From positions 1-27,136 of the forward strand of contig JADJMH010000003.1 of NCBI GenBank assembly GCA_016709675.1: DNA of 27,136 nt, in the 5' to 3' direction. The position numbers and the translations under genes were made by a program. The stretch is from Candidatus Accumulibacter proximus (GTDB lineage Bacteria; Pseudomonadota; Gammaproteobacteria; Burkholderiales; Rhodocyclaceae). The number at the start of each line of letters is the position of its first letter. Within the stretch, counting starts at the first letter, position 1. Under the pieces are notes generated by a model that had not been told where the DNA came from, did not search any database, and saw only the letters and a list, made by a program, of their open reading frames with translations. Below, piece by piece: positions 1 through 9,744 of the stretch.

Positions 1-115
1 AGCACACTTCGGACCTTGTCGAATGCTGGCGGTGATTGGCGGCACGCGCTGGACGGCAAATAGCGTGTTCCGACGTGGTTTACCGAGGATCCTCCCCTCT
101 GCCCGCACCAGCGCC

Positions 116-526
116 TCAATCGCTGGCTGAGGAACCAAAGCCCCCGCGCCGCCGCCTCCAGACGACTCCTTCCATCTGGCGGTTGCCCGTCGACACAGAT
201 TCAGCTCGGCAGCGAACGGCGAACGGAACTCGCTGGCCCTCTCTTGTCGGCACATCATCCTGCAGCAGAGTCGCCTGCAGGCGAGCACAACCCACCTGGG
301 CAAACTTCGTCAGCGTTCTGACCTGAACCCGCACCGCCGCCGAGGATCGTGTCTGTGCCTGGAAAAACTCCGCCATCGGGCCACCCAGGTCCCCATCGGA
401 GCGACCTCCGGGCGAATCGATCGCCGCGGGCAGATGCTCCTTCAGGTCGCAGCAGCCAGATCGCCGCTGCCCAGGAACAGCGCGCCAGCCAAGCGCCATG
501 GCGAAACCGGTTGCGCGTCGCGTCAT
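116..526 (-). CDS. secreted hypothetical protein downstream of traN
   Basis: I do not recognise this protein. Its ATG overlaps the stop of traN as ATGA, matching the other junctions of this operon. The first residues read MTRRATGFAMAL; after a one-base shift they continue as a hydrophobic run (GALFLGSGDLAAA), a plausible signal peptide. The body then reads on in the first frame with DLKEHLPAAIDSPGG and later MAEFFQAQTR and LTKFAQVGCARLQATLLQ. A further frame change near position 230 is likely, because an alternative frame (CRAELNLCRR) stays open to the window edge. The 3' end is therefore uncertain; I give the stop of one open frame. A periplasmic role in conjugation is inferred only from operon position and the signal-like start. 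Confidence 0.35.
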   Translation of the reverse strand: MTRRATGFAMALGWRAVPGQRRSGCCDLKEHLPAAIDSPGGRSDGDLGGPMAEFFQAQTRSSAAVRVQVRTLTKFAQVGCARLQATLLQDDVPTREGQRVPFAVRCRAESVSTGNRQMEGVVWRRRRGGFGSSASD

Positions 527-2599
527 CGCCGTAACTCTCGACACGCGCTGCTGAAGCGGTGCTTGGGCGTTCTGGCCGATCGCCAAAGCACTGGGCACCC
601 GCGCTCCTACCACCCCGGCGATGAACTCGCTCGGAGTCGATGCGCGAGAAGTCGATCACTCGAATCCCTCCGGTGACGCCCGACAGTCCGGACTTGCCGC
701 CACTTGCCCCATCCCTTACCCACCTGTCCCCTGCCCTGCTCATTGATCCGCCACAGGGAGTTGAAACAGCATACGACTGCGTCTGTTCTGATGCAGGTCC
801 TGATGATCGGCGGCCGCCGCAGGACGAACCCAAGGAACGCAGAGATTGGCCCCTCGCGGTGCGTCGCCGGCAGCTTCTCGGCTTCCTGGCACGAGCAGCC
901 CGAGATCAGTTGCATGGCCAAAGCGATCGCCAGCGAGTACGGGCCGAAGAAATTGAAGGGGCCCACGGTTCCGACGAATGAACATCGGTCCCCGAAGCAG
1001 GCCGGTACTCATCGTCCCCGTGGGACGGGTCAAGACCGTAGAAACCGAACTGACGGCTGAAGTTCCGTCGGGGTGAACAGCACCTCCGGAACCCGGATCA
1101 TCTGCCTGCCGGCCTCGACGGCAAAGCGGCGTACTGCGGATACATGAAATCGAACATGTACTTGCTGCCCGCATTGACGGCCAGCTGGCCACCCGCAGCG
1201 GCGCCCTGAATCGCCGCCGACATCAGCGCGTTGTTGCTCCGGGCCGTGCCGCCGCCCTTCCGGCAGCAGTTGACCACACCGAAGAGCTTTTTCCGGCACT
1301 GCTCGGCAACGCCCGTGAACAGCCTCTGATCCGCCCCGTACACGCCGGCTTCGCGGGCCGCTTCCAGCGTCGCGACGACCCGACCGAAATCCTCATCGGC
1401 CGGATGACTGGTCTCGAAGCAGCCCGCGCCACCCGGACAGAACGAACTCTGATCGCACACCCTGCGCCGAGTCTCCGTGGCCGGCGAGGTCTGGCAGGCG
1501 TAGGTGCGCTCACTCATCTCGCAAGCACCCGGAGGCCGCGCGGTCGAGACATTCACTGGCGACCGGGGTGCATCCGCGGTCGATCAGCTTCTGACAGTCA
1601 TGGCTCAGCGCGGTCGCGGCGCAGGTGTAGTCCTCCGACCACGCCCAGCAGGAGTCACCCGCGCTTTGCGCGCCTGCCGGCAGCGGCGAAACGGTGTTCA
1701 GGCAAACCTGCAGGCTGTTGATCGTCTTGCAGGGTGTGTCATCGGTGCAGGTCTGCACCGCATGGACGCAGTCGCTGCTTTGCGCCAGCGACGTGCAGGC
1801 GCTGGTGTCGAGGGTGTTCGAGGCGATGGTGGCGGACGTGTCGAGTGCCACCACCGGGCTGGTCGGAGACCGTCACGTTGGTGCCACCGGTACGTTCGCG
1901 TGGCTTGTTTGCAGGACCCATCGACAGCGGTGCTGTCACAGGTCGAACCGACCAGCACACACCCTTCGGTCGCCTTGATCGCAGCGCAGTCATCCGGCAT
2001 CTGCTCGACACATTGATAGCGGTGATGCTGATCGACCTGGATCCGCCGTACGGTTGAGCAGGACTGGCTGGTCACCGGACGGTAGTCACTGCAGGTTTCC
2101 CGCGTGACTGACGGCGGCGTGGTCTCGGTCACTACCCGGCAGTTCTCGGCACCCCTGCCGGCGGTCACCCCGGTCGAAGCGATGGTCGGATGGCGGGCCA
2201 CGGCATTGGCACGACTGATCAGGGGATCGTTGGCGCGATCAATCGAGAACGCCGGCCGCAGCGATGGATTGCGCGCCACGAAATTGACTGCTTCGCACTC
2301 CTGCCGGCGATAGGCATCGACCTCGGCCGGCAGGGTGGCGCACGCCGTGACCCGGGCGACACCCGGTCCCGACAACTGCCCCTGTCCAGCCTGGAAATAC
2401 TGCGACTGAGGGGCGCTTGCACCGAAAAACCCGGCACGCTCGCAGCGGCCGTGCCGCGACCAATGCCCTGAAACGACGGATCGAGTGAACTGGCGCCGAG
2501 CGCCTTGCCGTCGGCGAAGGCGGTCGCCGGGTCGTCGCCCTGCGCCCACACACGGCTCGCCAGCAGCAGCGCCAGGAACAGCCCGGAGCGGCACTTCAT
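523..2599 (-). CDS. traN: TraN, mating-pair stabilisation protein (frameshifted)
   Basis: TraN is the large cysteine-rich outer-membrane protein that stabilises mating pairs in F-type conjugation. The start MKCRSGLFLALLLASRVWAQ is a signal peptide and overlaps trbC by ATGA. Family sequence is spread over several frames: SQYFQAGQGQLSG and AYRRQECEAVNFV (about 2400-2270), VTRETCSDYRPVTSQSC (about 2100), DTSACTSLAQSSDCVHAVQTC (about 1810-1745), ADEDFGRVVATLEAAREAG and KKLFGVVNCC (about 1400-1270), CCFNSLWRINEQGRGQVGKG (about 770-710) and IDFSRID (about 650). The cysteine-rich centre and the CCFNS...INEQGR tail are diagnostic. At least five frame changes are needed, for example near 2411, 1900, 1540, 1100 and 650. 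The total span gives roughly 690 residues. It is either a pseudogene or, more likely, intact with assembly indels, since conserved blocks keep their order and spacing. Confidence 0.8.
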
Positions 2600-3315
2600 G
2601 GCCGCGGTCCCGCAAGCCGGGCCGCATGGCGACGGGCGATGTCCGCCCATGCCGGCGCCTGGCGTTCGATCAGATCGAGCGCGTAGTCCTGGCCGACGTC
2701 GCCGTCGATCCGGATGAAGCTCGCTGCCGGTGCGCAGCCGTCTTCGTCGATCTTCGCCGCCGATCCCGACCGTGCCAGTACCAGCGAGGGGACCTGCCGC
2801 ACCTGGAACTGCTGGAAGGCCGGCGGGTGAATGAGGACCGTGACGTTCCGCTCGCCGACGAGCCGCGCGATCTCCTCGCCCGTTTGCGTCAGCGAGTGGC
2901 CCTTGAGACCGCGCAGGACCAGCACGGCACCCGATCGCTCGGATTGGTGGACGATGCGCTGCAGGGTCTCGCGCGGCAGCGAGAAGGAGACGAACACCAT
3001 CAGCTCGGGAACGTCCGGGTTCGCCGAATTCCCGCCCGGCACGGACGGGCGGTGTGCCTGCGCCAGCGCCGCCAGGTCGGGGCGCTCGCTGCCGGCTGGG
3101 GCAGGTTTCGCAGCTCGGGCACCCTGAACGAACCGGAAGCCCCTGCCCCGTCGATGGCGTTCAGCGTGGCGCCCATTCGCTCGCGAGCCGACTGCAGGTC
3201 GGCCTCCGGGACGGTGGCACGCCCTGCGCGAAGGCTGGCGTCACCGCCAGACCCCAGGCCTGATTCCCAGGAATATGGCCAGGCACCCGGCCCGCCACCA
3301 AGGAGCTTTGCTCAT
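2596..3315 (-). CDS. trbC: TrbC, F-type pilus assembly protein (frameshifted)
   Basis: TrbC is a periplasmic thioredoxin-fold-like protein that works with TraW in F-pilus assembly. The ATG at 3315 overlaps the traU stop as ATGA and opens with MSKAPWWRAGCLAIFLGI, a signal-like stretch. After a shift near 3245 the reading continues through VPEADLQSARERMGATLNAI. After a second shift near 3085 it continues with SERPDLAALAQAH into a long open stretch carrying the family core (ELMVFVSFSLPRETLQRI, GAVLVLRGL, IHPPAFQQFQVRQVPSLVLA, DVGQDYALDLIE). The final stop overlaps the traN start as ATGA. About 240 residues, a little longer than F TrbC. The C-terminal two thirds are intact; only the N-terminal third is broken. 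Confidence 0.85.
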
Positions 3316-4336
3316 GGCCTCCAGAACGCCCCCTGGCAACAGTTGCGCTTCCGGAAGACCATGCACGCGAAATCCTCGCCCTCGAACAGGAAACTCCCGA
3401 CCGGCGCCCCAGCGGATCGTCGATCGCCCGAGCGGCTGGCAGCACTTGCCGTCGATCCTGGCGGTCTGGGGAACCGGATAGAGCATGTGGTACCTTTGTA
3501 GCCGGTCTTGTCCATGATCGGTTGCGAGTAGTAGCCGCAGAGACCGTCCTCACCGGCAGCCGCCCACATCAGCCCTTCGCGGTGCATCTTGGCGATCAGG
3601 CGGGTCATTTCCAGACTCGATGCCTGGACGCCGCCAAGGTGCGCCTGGACATTGCCGTTGAGGGGATAGAGACTGCCCTGGCAGCCGGCACACCAGAACA
3701 GGCTGTTCAGCGGGAAGCCGGCGCTGGCCGAGACGCAGTCGGCGGCACAGGCGGCGCGCGCCGGCAGGTTACCGAACAGCGCGACCTCGGGATGGAGCAG
3801 GAAGGTCAGCTCGTCGTCGTGCCATAGCGGGTCGAGTTCGGTGAGATAGGCGACATCCAGCCCGCCCTGCTCCAGACAGGCGTCGTCGAAGATCGCTCCG
3901 AGCCAGATGAGGACCGGATCGACGTACCAGTGCGCGTGATAGAAGGAAGAGGTCGAGGTGCTGTCCTGGCTGAAACGGGAGCCGCGCGGCGCGTCGAAGC
4001 CGGGATCGAGTTCGAGCCCGCCGAGGCTCGTCAGGCAGAACGGCCGGCGGACGACATCGACCCGCCGCACCGGTTCCCAGAAGCTCACCTTGAAGCCGAC
4101 CCGCCGCTTCGACGGACAGGTACAGATCGGCGAGCCGCCGGGATTCGGCGTGTCTTCCTGCCCCATCGACAGCAGATCGAGGCCGCCGAAGCGAATCGGC
4201 AGCATGCAGCGCCAACAGATATCGGTGATCGGATTGGCGAAGCGGCCGGTACAGGTCGGCGTCGCCGCGCCAAGCCGGGACTGCCAAGCGCCAGTGCCAG
4301 CAAGAGCAGGAACGCCAGGTCACGGACGGATTTCAT
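3312..4336 (-). CDS. traU: TraU, conjugative pilus assembly / DNA transfer protein (frameshifted)
   Basis: TraU is a periplasmic cysteine-rich protein needed for F-type pilus assembly and DNA transfer. The start MKSVRDLAFLLLLALALG is a signal peptide that begins 17 bases inside the end of traW. A shift near 4270 leads into CTGRFANPITDICWRCMLPI, the hallmark TraU N-terminus. The body is one long open stretch with FKVSFWEPVRRVDVVRRPFC, FYHAHWYVDPVLIWLGAIFD, AYLTELDPLWHDDELTFLL and LFWCAGCQGSLYPLNGNVQ. Two compensating shifts near 3490 and 3400 move through YPVPQTARIDGKCCQPLG and back to VGSFLFEGEDFACMVFRKRN, after which the frame ends at the ATGA shared with trbC. Length about 340 residues, normal for the family. 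Confidence 0.9.
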
Positions 4337-4910
4337 CGATTCGCAGCCGCTTGCCGTCCTGACTGACCACTGCCGGCACCTGTCGAATGCCCAGGCGCCG
4401 CGTCAGGTTCCCACCCTGATCGTAGAAGACCCGGCGCTTCCACGAGCGCATCAGTCGCAGCCCCCAGGACCGCTGCACCGTCTGTCGCGCCAGGGCGACC
4501 TGCCGGCGGTCGCGGCCATCGAAAAGGACCAGGCGTTCGCGCAGGGAAACGTGCTCCAGGGGATTGACCTTCTGACCGCGGGCGAACAGCAGCGCCCCGT
4601 CGGCCGTCCGGATGTCGCGATCGAGGACCCAGGTCGGATCCAGGAAGAAACGGCGCGGCGTCACCGTGGTCTGGACGCCGGGGACGGGCTTCGGTTTCTC
4701 GACGGCAGAGACGACGCGATCACGGTGCTCGCGCTGCTTCCGGGCGAGTTCGCCGGTCTGCGCCATGCGCTTCAGACGCGACTCGATGACCGCCAGCAGG
4801 TCGGGTTCGGCAATCTCGTAGGTCGGGCCGACGACGCCGAGTTCATCGCCACGGACGGCCGGCATCCAGCCGACCAGGAGCAATGCGAGGAGGGGAAGAA
4901 GCGTCGACAT
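4320..4910 (-). CDS. traW: TraW, F-type pilus assembly protein
   Basis: TraW is a periplasmic protein of the F-type conjugation machine that acts with TrbC and TraU in pilus assembly. The start at 4910 gives MSTLLPLLALLLVGWMPAVRG, a clear signal peptide ending before DELGVVGPTYEIAEPDLLAV, which is the typical TraW opening (G-x-TYEI-x-E-x-D). Upstream in-frame codons exist but would place the signal peptide internally, so I chose this ATG. Further family sequence: FFLDPTWVLDRDI, ADGALLFARGQKVNPLEHV and a C-terminal thioredoxin-like stretch with GIRQVPAVVSQDG. At 196 residues the gene is full length and undisturbed, unlike most neighbours, and overlaps traU by 17 bases. Confidence 0.92.
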   Translation of the reverse strand: MSTLLPLLALLLVGWMPAVRGDELGVVGPTYEIAEPDLLAVIESRLKRMAQTGELARKQREHRDRVVSAVEKPKPVPGVQTTVTPRRFFLDPTWVLDRDIRTADGALLFARGQKVNPLEHVSLRERLVLFDGRDRRQVALARQTVQRSWGLRLMRSWKRRVFYDQGGNLTRRLGIRQVPAVVSQDGKRLRIDEIRP

Positions 4911-5007
4911 GGGGATCGATTCTGGTCTGTCGCTGCGCGCGATGGCCGCCGAAATGCGCAGCTCGCGGGCGCATTTCGGGGTGGTGAGCCACCGTGCTTC
5001 GTTGCGA

Positions 5008-7076
5008 CTACTTTTTCGCGGCGCCGCCGCCTTCGCCAAACGGGACGGCCGGGATTCGATAGCAGTGCACCTTGTTGCGGGTCTGGCAGAGGAAGACATC
5101 CGGGACGACGGCACCCAGACGCAGGATCTTCGTCCTCTCCAGTTGCAGTCGCTCGATCAACAGCGACTCGGCCTTGCGGGAGGGAAGCCACACGAAGGGA
5201 CCGTCCGCGTCCGGCGTCAGCAGGCCATCCTGGATCGCCTCCCGCAAGGTGGCGACGACTTTCCGGATCAGCGCCAACCGTTCGTCTGCGCCAGCACCAT
5301 CGGTCTCGTGCGGCACTGGACGCGGCTGCCTCACCCGCTCCGCGGGTTCGGCGGTTGGCGGCGGTCCGACCGGGCGCGCGGGCTGTCCAATCGCCATCAG
5401 CCGACTGACTGCCGGCTGCAGCCGAACGACCCGCCACTTCTCGCCGCTTTCGACCTCGATCTCGGTCACCTTGCGAAAGGGCGACAGCGGGTCGAGCGCC
5501 AGCCAGCCGTGGTGCGACAGCGCGTCGAGGATCGCCTTGCTCTCCAGACCGCAGCCATTGAACGCGTCCGGCCATTTGAGGCACACGACGCCGGCAGGGT
5601 CGACATGGGTCAGCGTGGCGGCGGATCGTTTGCCGGACTGGAGATCCCGGGCGAGCGCCTGCAGCGCTTCGCCGACCGCGCCATCGAGGTGATCGAGCTG
5701 TTGCGCCGGAGGTTGCCGGTCGGGCGGCCCCTGGGGCTTCCCATCCGGATCGGGTACCGTACCGGGCGTCGCCGGAAGTGGCGGATCAGGCACAATGCCA
5801 GGCTGAACCGGGACGTCAGGCGCTTTCGTTGCCGGGTCCTCGTCACTGAGCAGCCTGCCGGGAATCGAAGGGGGTGGCGGCTCGCTCAGCAAAGCCGGAT
5901 CGCGCAACCGGATCGCCGTCAGGCGGAGGTTCGGGATCTTCCCGGCCAGCACCGCCGGGGCGATCAGCCAGTAGCGCTCTCCGCCGCCACGATCTTCAGG
6001 GATACTGGCCAGGCTGCGGTCGACGAGCATCTCGAGCAGGCTGCGCGGGGTTCTCGGCAGGCCAAGGATCTTGCTCCTGATGGATGAGGGCGGCGATCTC
6101 CTCGCCGGCGGCCGGCCAGATCAGATAGAGCTGCCCGTCGATGCACCACAGGCGCGCCCCGGGCGATTGATGGCCCACGTCCCCTCGCGGACCAGCCGGC
6201 GCATGAGGTCGACCAGGAAGCGCTCCACCGGCAGGCCGATCTCGTAGCCGGTGAACGCGACGCCAAGACTGCGCAGGTCTCGCTCGACGCTGACCTGGTC
6301 CGATCGGACGACGAGATCGTGCATCGGGTTCTCGGCGCTGGGAGAGCAGTTGATGGTTTCCATCATCCACAACACAAGTTCGGTGTCCCCCGCCGCGATC
6401 CAGGCGAGGCCCTGCGGTCCGATAATGCGTTCGGCGAGCAGCGCGGAAACGGCCTGGTGTTTCTTGCCACGATTCTCGCGCCAGTGGAGAAAATATCGAT
6501 CGACCTGCTCTCGGGTGGCCCAGGCGTAGAGGTCTTCGACGAACGGATTCCAGACCTCTGCACCGTCGCGGCTGGTCACCACGAGGTCGGTCACCGGTTT
6601 GCCCAGGTCGTGGCAGAGCGCTGCCAGGAAGACGGCCAGGTGCCAGCGCGGCTCGAGTTCGCGGCGTCTGCGTGGGGTCTGCTCCCCGGGCAGCAGCACG
6701 CGATCGCCGGACTGCAGCGACCACAGGGCGACTTCTGCCGCATGACGTAGCAACCCGCCGGCCCCGCGGTGATGATGCGTCTGGCTGGCGGGCAGGAGGT
6801 GCGCATAGGACGCGAAGCGGCGCAGGGCCGCGAGGTGGAACTGCTCGAAGATCTCCGGCGTGGCGACGCCGGTTTCACGAATCTGGCCGATCAGTTCGCG
6901 CTGCGTCTCGATGAGCTTGTCCGGATGGGTGGCCGGCAGACCTTTCATGAACGGGGGGTAGCGCGGAATCTCGTCGTCCAGGAGCGGTTCTGCAGGGGTG
7001 ATCACCGGGAGGCTGGTGGCGTGGCTGCCTGCGTGGACGGTTCGGCGCGCATCGTCCTCTTGAGAAAGCCAAACAC
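5008..7076 (-). CDS. traI: TraI-like MobH relaxase (frameshifted)
   Basis: MobH relaxases nick the origin of transfer of SXT/R391-type and related elements. A GTG at 7076 begins VFGFLKRTMRAEPS, a common start for this family, with AAGGGG seven bases upstream. A shift near 7015 leads to the TraI_2 domain: ATHPDKLIETQRELIGQI, SYAHLLPASQTHHHRGAGG, LLRHAAEVALWS, and the HD motif CHDLGKPVTDL with a later W-NP-FVEDLYAW. These histidine and aspartate motifs fit the HD-like catalytic core. A shift near 6150 continues as RLWCIDGQLYLIWPAAGEEI, and another near 6050 reaches LEMLVDRSLASIPEDRGGG and the C-terminal TraI_2_C-type domain to 5008. A proline-rich linker (about 5900-5730) separates the domains. 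Total about 690 residues. Its place between traF and traW is unusual. Confidence 0.85.
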
Positions 7077-7079
7077 CGG

Positions 7080-7398
7080 TCAGCCCCTTCCCTCCGCTGC
7101 GCTGGCGTCGGCTACCGGCCAGACCGCGGCGAATCGCCGGATACTGCCGCAGGTGCTCGCGTGCCCAGTCGGGATCGATATCGAGGACCTCGCAGATCGA
7201 GTGGAAGGAGTTGGCCACCTTCGATCGGTCGTGAAAGATCCAGGTCAGGGCTTCGCGCTGGATGCTCCGGATCTCCTCGGCCGAGCTGGTCGCGAAACTG
7301 GCCCGACCCATGGCATCGTCGATCGCCTGATGGACGACGGCGATCCACAGGCGCTTCGATCGCTGCGCGAAGACCCGTGCCGCCTGCTCGTGTCGCAT
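7080..7398 (-). CDS. small hypothetical protein of conjugative elements
   Basis: A roughly 100-residue protein starting MRHEQAARVFAQRSKRLWIA at the ATG of 7398; an in-frame TTG six bases upstream is less likely. The centre, SIQREALTWIFHD followed by FHSICEVLDIDPDWAREHL, resembles small proteins often seen on integrative elements and plasmids, with a pattern like EA-x-W-I and F-x-x-IC-x-x-L-x-x-D-P-x-x-x-R. I know no function for that family. Read straight on, the frame runs into traI. A one-base change near 7110 gives the tail ASAAEGRG and a TGA at 7082-7080, four bases before the traI GTG, which I take as the real end. It lies 25 bases after traF in the same operon. Confidence 0.55.
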
Positions 7399-7423
7399 CC
7401 CCAAGGCCCTGGCGTTCGTCCTC

Positions 7424-7905
7424 TCAGAAGATTCGGTGTGCCTTGCCGACGATCTGCTGCCGCGCCACCCAGCCGGTCAGCCGATAGCGGGAGTCGAGGC
7501 TGTCGGGATGTTCGCCGGCGACGTAGTAGTGCGCCTCGGGGATCGTGCCGACGGCGCCGATTTCGAGAGATTCCCCGGTCCTGGCCCTTTCCTTGGCCCG
7601 GCCGACCGGGTAACCATCGACGAAGAAGTCCCGGCCACTGGCGCTGACGATCGAGCCGGGCACACCGATCAAGCGCTTGACAAAGAGGCTGCCCTGCGGA
7701 TAAGGCCAGTGGGCCTGCCAGCGGAAGGCCACCAGATCGCCGCGGTTCGGCAGGGTGCCCTTTCGATCAGGAAGAGCGTGCCGGGAAGGCTTTCGGTGAG
7801 ATTGAAGGCGATCAGATACGCGCGGCCAAAGGCGAGGTGCGCGGCGACGATCCAGAGGAGCAGAGGCAAGCAGAGGCCACGGCAATTGAGAAGGCGAATG
7901 GGCAT
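7424..7905 (-). CDS. traF: TraF, S26-family signal-peptidase-like protein (frameshifted)
   Basis: This is the S26 peptidase of SXT/R391-like conjugation modules (TraF/TrhF), related to leader peptidase and thought to mature or cyclise pilin. The ATG at 7905 opens MPIRLLNCRGLCLPLLLWIV, a single membrane segment, then AFNLTESLPGTLFLIE; the serine in ESLPG is the expected nucleophile. A one-base shift near 7765 continues with RGDLVAFRWQAHW and FVKRLIGVPGS, whose lysine is the expected general base, then the family tail VDGYPVGRAKE, YYVAGEHPDSLDSRYRLTGW and GKAHRIF. About 160 residues, normal size. It is the first conjugation gene here: the region upstream holds a divergent gene instead of the usual traC/traB block. 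Confidence 0.85.
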
Positions 7906-8084
7906 GGCGCCACTCTATCGGTGGGGTTGAGCTGCGGTGCTGGAAATGTGGCCGGCGATGGTGCATTTCGGTCTGCCGCCGGCCGGGAGAGTGTTCCAGT
8001 TGCCCAGGGCGGCGGTCGCAGCCGAGGTATTGCATTTTTTGGCGACCTGTGCGATGCTGGATCGAAAAGTCTCTGGAGATACCC

Positions 8085-8558
8085 ATGCCCATCGCCGCTG
8101 CTACTCACACCAGTGACGTCTTCTGGTTCTTGCCGCTGCTCGGCCTGCTGCTGATCGGGGTCGTGATGTTCCGCTGGAATCGCCGGTCCAAAGCCACCAC
8201 GAATCGGCTGCTGGAGGAAGTGGAGCGTGAACTCGCCACGGTCCAAAGCCAGATCCTGCTGGTGACCACCAGCGCGGTTCCTGGCGGCAGGACGGTACGG
8301 ACCCTGGGTTACGTGGAAGCCCTGTCGGATACCGAAGCCGCCTCGGATTGGGAGTATCGCCTGGCGGAAAAACAGGCGCTGCTCGGTCTCGCTCGCCAAG
8401 GGCTTGGCATCGGGGCCAACGCCATCGTCGGCGTGCGCAAGAGCAACGCCCACTACGATCAGGCTGGCTCCAAGTGGCGTGTGGCGAGGGTGACCTACGC
8501 GGGGACGGCGGTGGTCGTGAACCAGCGGTTGCAGAGCACAGAGTGGGCCGCGTCGTAA
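8085..8558 (+). CDS. membrane-anchored YbjQ-like (UPF0145-type) protein
   Basis: The ATG at 8085 has GGAG seven bases upstream. Residues 9-30 (DVFWFLPLLGLLLIGVVMF) form one membrane segment, followed by a short basic helix and a domain that matches the YbjQ / heavy-metal-binding-domain pattern: LVTTSAVPGGRTVRTLGYVE, then GANAIVGVR and the closing YAGTAVVV. YbjQ proteins are small decamer-forming proteins of poorly known function; the metal-binding name is tentative. The gene is intact (157 residues) and points away from traF with about 180 bases between the two starts, room for divergent promoters. It may be cargo of the conjugative element or a flanking chromosomal gene; the sequence does not decide. 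Confidence 0.75.
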   Translation: MPIAAATHTSDVFWFLPLLGLLLIGVVMFRWNRRSKATTNRLLEEVERELATVQSQILLVTTSAVPGGRTVRTLGYVEALSDTEAASDWEYRLAEKQALLGLARQGLGIGANAIVGVRKSNAHYDQAGSKWRVARVTYAGTAVVVNQRLQSTEWAAS

Positions 8559-8633
8559 GTCTGGCGCAGGCGGCGCGGCTGAATTCAAGCGGTCACCCTT
8601 CCATGAGCAAGCTCGGCTCTTAGTTCTACTTTG

Positions 8634-8654
8634 TCAGATTGCCTTTCAATCTGA
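8634..8654. repeat. perfect 8-bp inverted repeat, short loop
   Basis: TCAGATTG (8634-8641) is followed after five bases by its exact complement CAATCTGA (8647-8654). It spans the stop codon of the IS701-like remnant on the minus strand and lies 76 bases after the YbjQ-like gene on the plus strand. It could be a weak terminator without a clear U-tract, or part of the end of the insertion sequence. Confidence 0.4.
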
Positions 8655-9500
8655 TGCTGATAGCATGGCAGCTTGCATTCGATAGGCAGATTCCATGGCT
8701 TGGTGTCGCCGTCGATGCCTATCGATGATGGATGCCGCGAGGTCTTCGTCGGTGACGATCTTGGTGGGCAACCGATGGCGCATGATCTCCACCAAGTCGC
8801 GGCAGGAGAGAAGTTCGGCCGTATCGCGATGGGCCAGGCGCTCCTTGGCCAGGAACATGGTGGCGATCATGACCAGGGCCACGTGATGGTGCCACGCCTG
8901 CAAGCGGCGGACAGATACTCGGCCATCCGCAGGCGCCCTTGGCCTCCCGGAAGGACTGCTCGACGAAATGGCACGCTCCTGCATTTCCGCCAGACGGCGC
9001 AAGGACGCCTTGGGCGGCATTGGACAGGCCGGACTGGAGTTTCGTCATCGATTTCCCGTCGTACCAGGAGATGCCAGCGGCTCGCCAGCAGCGCCTCGCC
9101 GTCCCAGACCCACACCCGCTACGTGAGATAGTCGGCCCTCACCTCGCCCTTCTCGCCGTCGCGGATCGACAGACGCCCCCAGGCGGATGCGGACTGCAAG
9201 GCTGCCCACTCGGCCACCGTCATGGGCACCGCCGTGGTCTGCAGCCGACGGGGCGCTCGACCCTTCGACGAACGACGAGCCACCACGGTGGGTGCGGGAT
9301 CCTGGAGATAGATCGCCTGATCCGAATGCACCTCCGCGAAGAAGCTCTCTCCCTCGCCATCGAGTTCCCGAGCAGCCAAGGGCAAATTGCCCGTAGCCGC
9401 CATCAAAGGGCAGCACCACGTTTTCCGATGGTCTGGCCTGCTTCAGGGTCGTCACCGAAGCCGGGTGCGTACATCAGCCGACCGTCGTCGCCGGACGAAA
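8646..9500 (-). pseudogene. IS701-like transposase remnant (frameshifted, 5' truncated)
   Basis: The minus strand encodes pieces of a DDE transposase of the IS701 type in several frames. From the N-terminal side they are VLPFDGGYG (the first catalytic aspartate context, about 9430), LPLAARELDGEGESFFAEV and ADYLT (9370-9120), VWVWDGEALLASRWHLLVRR (about 9115-9055), ACHFVEQSFREAKG (about 8970) and AWHHHVALVMIATMFLAKE (about 8900-8845), ending SASD and a stop at 8646. The HHH-x-AL-x-M block and the preceding EQ-x-x-x-AKG are typical of the C-terminal half. The N-terminus is missing and the upstream edge meets a different transposase fragment on the other strand near 9508. Confident that it is a transposase relic, less so of the exact family. 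Confidence 0.7.
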
Positions 9501-9507
9501 ACCGAAA

Positions 9508-9744
9508 GACTGGCCAGAGTTCCGGTGGATCAACACCGTCCTGGGCAATCTCAACACTAGCCTGACCGATAGCTATCATGCAGTCAACTTCCGAAACTAC
9601 TCCGCTCGATACTTGGCGGCGTTGACCGACCGCTTCAACCGTCGATTCGACCTCAGCACGCTGCATCACCGATTGCTACTCGCCGCTGCTCGCTGTGGCG
9701 CGCACCCCGAGCACAAGATTCGCTTGGGTGAGATTCGTTGCTAA
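9508..9744 (+). pseudogene. IS1595-family transposase, C-terminal fragment
   Basis: Frame DWPEFRWINTVLGNLNTSLT, then DSYHAVNFRNYSARYLAAL, DRFNRRFDLSTLHHRLL and a stop at 9744. The run W-x-NT-x-LGN, YH-x-x-x-x-x-x-YS-x-RYLA and RFNRRFDL is the characteristic end of ISXO2-like / IS1595-family transposases. Only about 80 of the usual 300 residues remain, and the 5' side abuts the oppositely oriented IS701-like remnant, so one element has probably been cut by the other or by a deletion. Confidence 0.75.

Noticed and set aside
2485..6087. Long plus-strand open frames opposite trbC, traU, traW and traI (2485-3501, 3930-5408, 4909-6087)
   Set aside because: They are antisense shadows of GC-rich conjugation genes with recognisable motifs; their translations are Arg/Pro-rich and show no domain.
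7080..7398. N-terminal extension of the TraI relaxase
   Set aside because: The open frame runs straight into TraI, but a GTG with a family-typical start and a ribosome site at 7076, plus a TGA at 7082-7080 in a neighbouring frame, indicate two genes joined by a slip.
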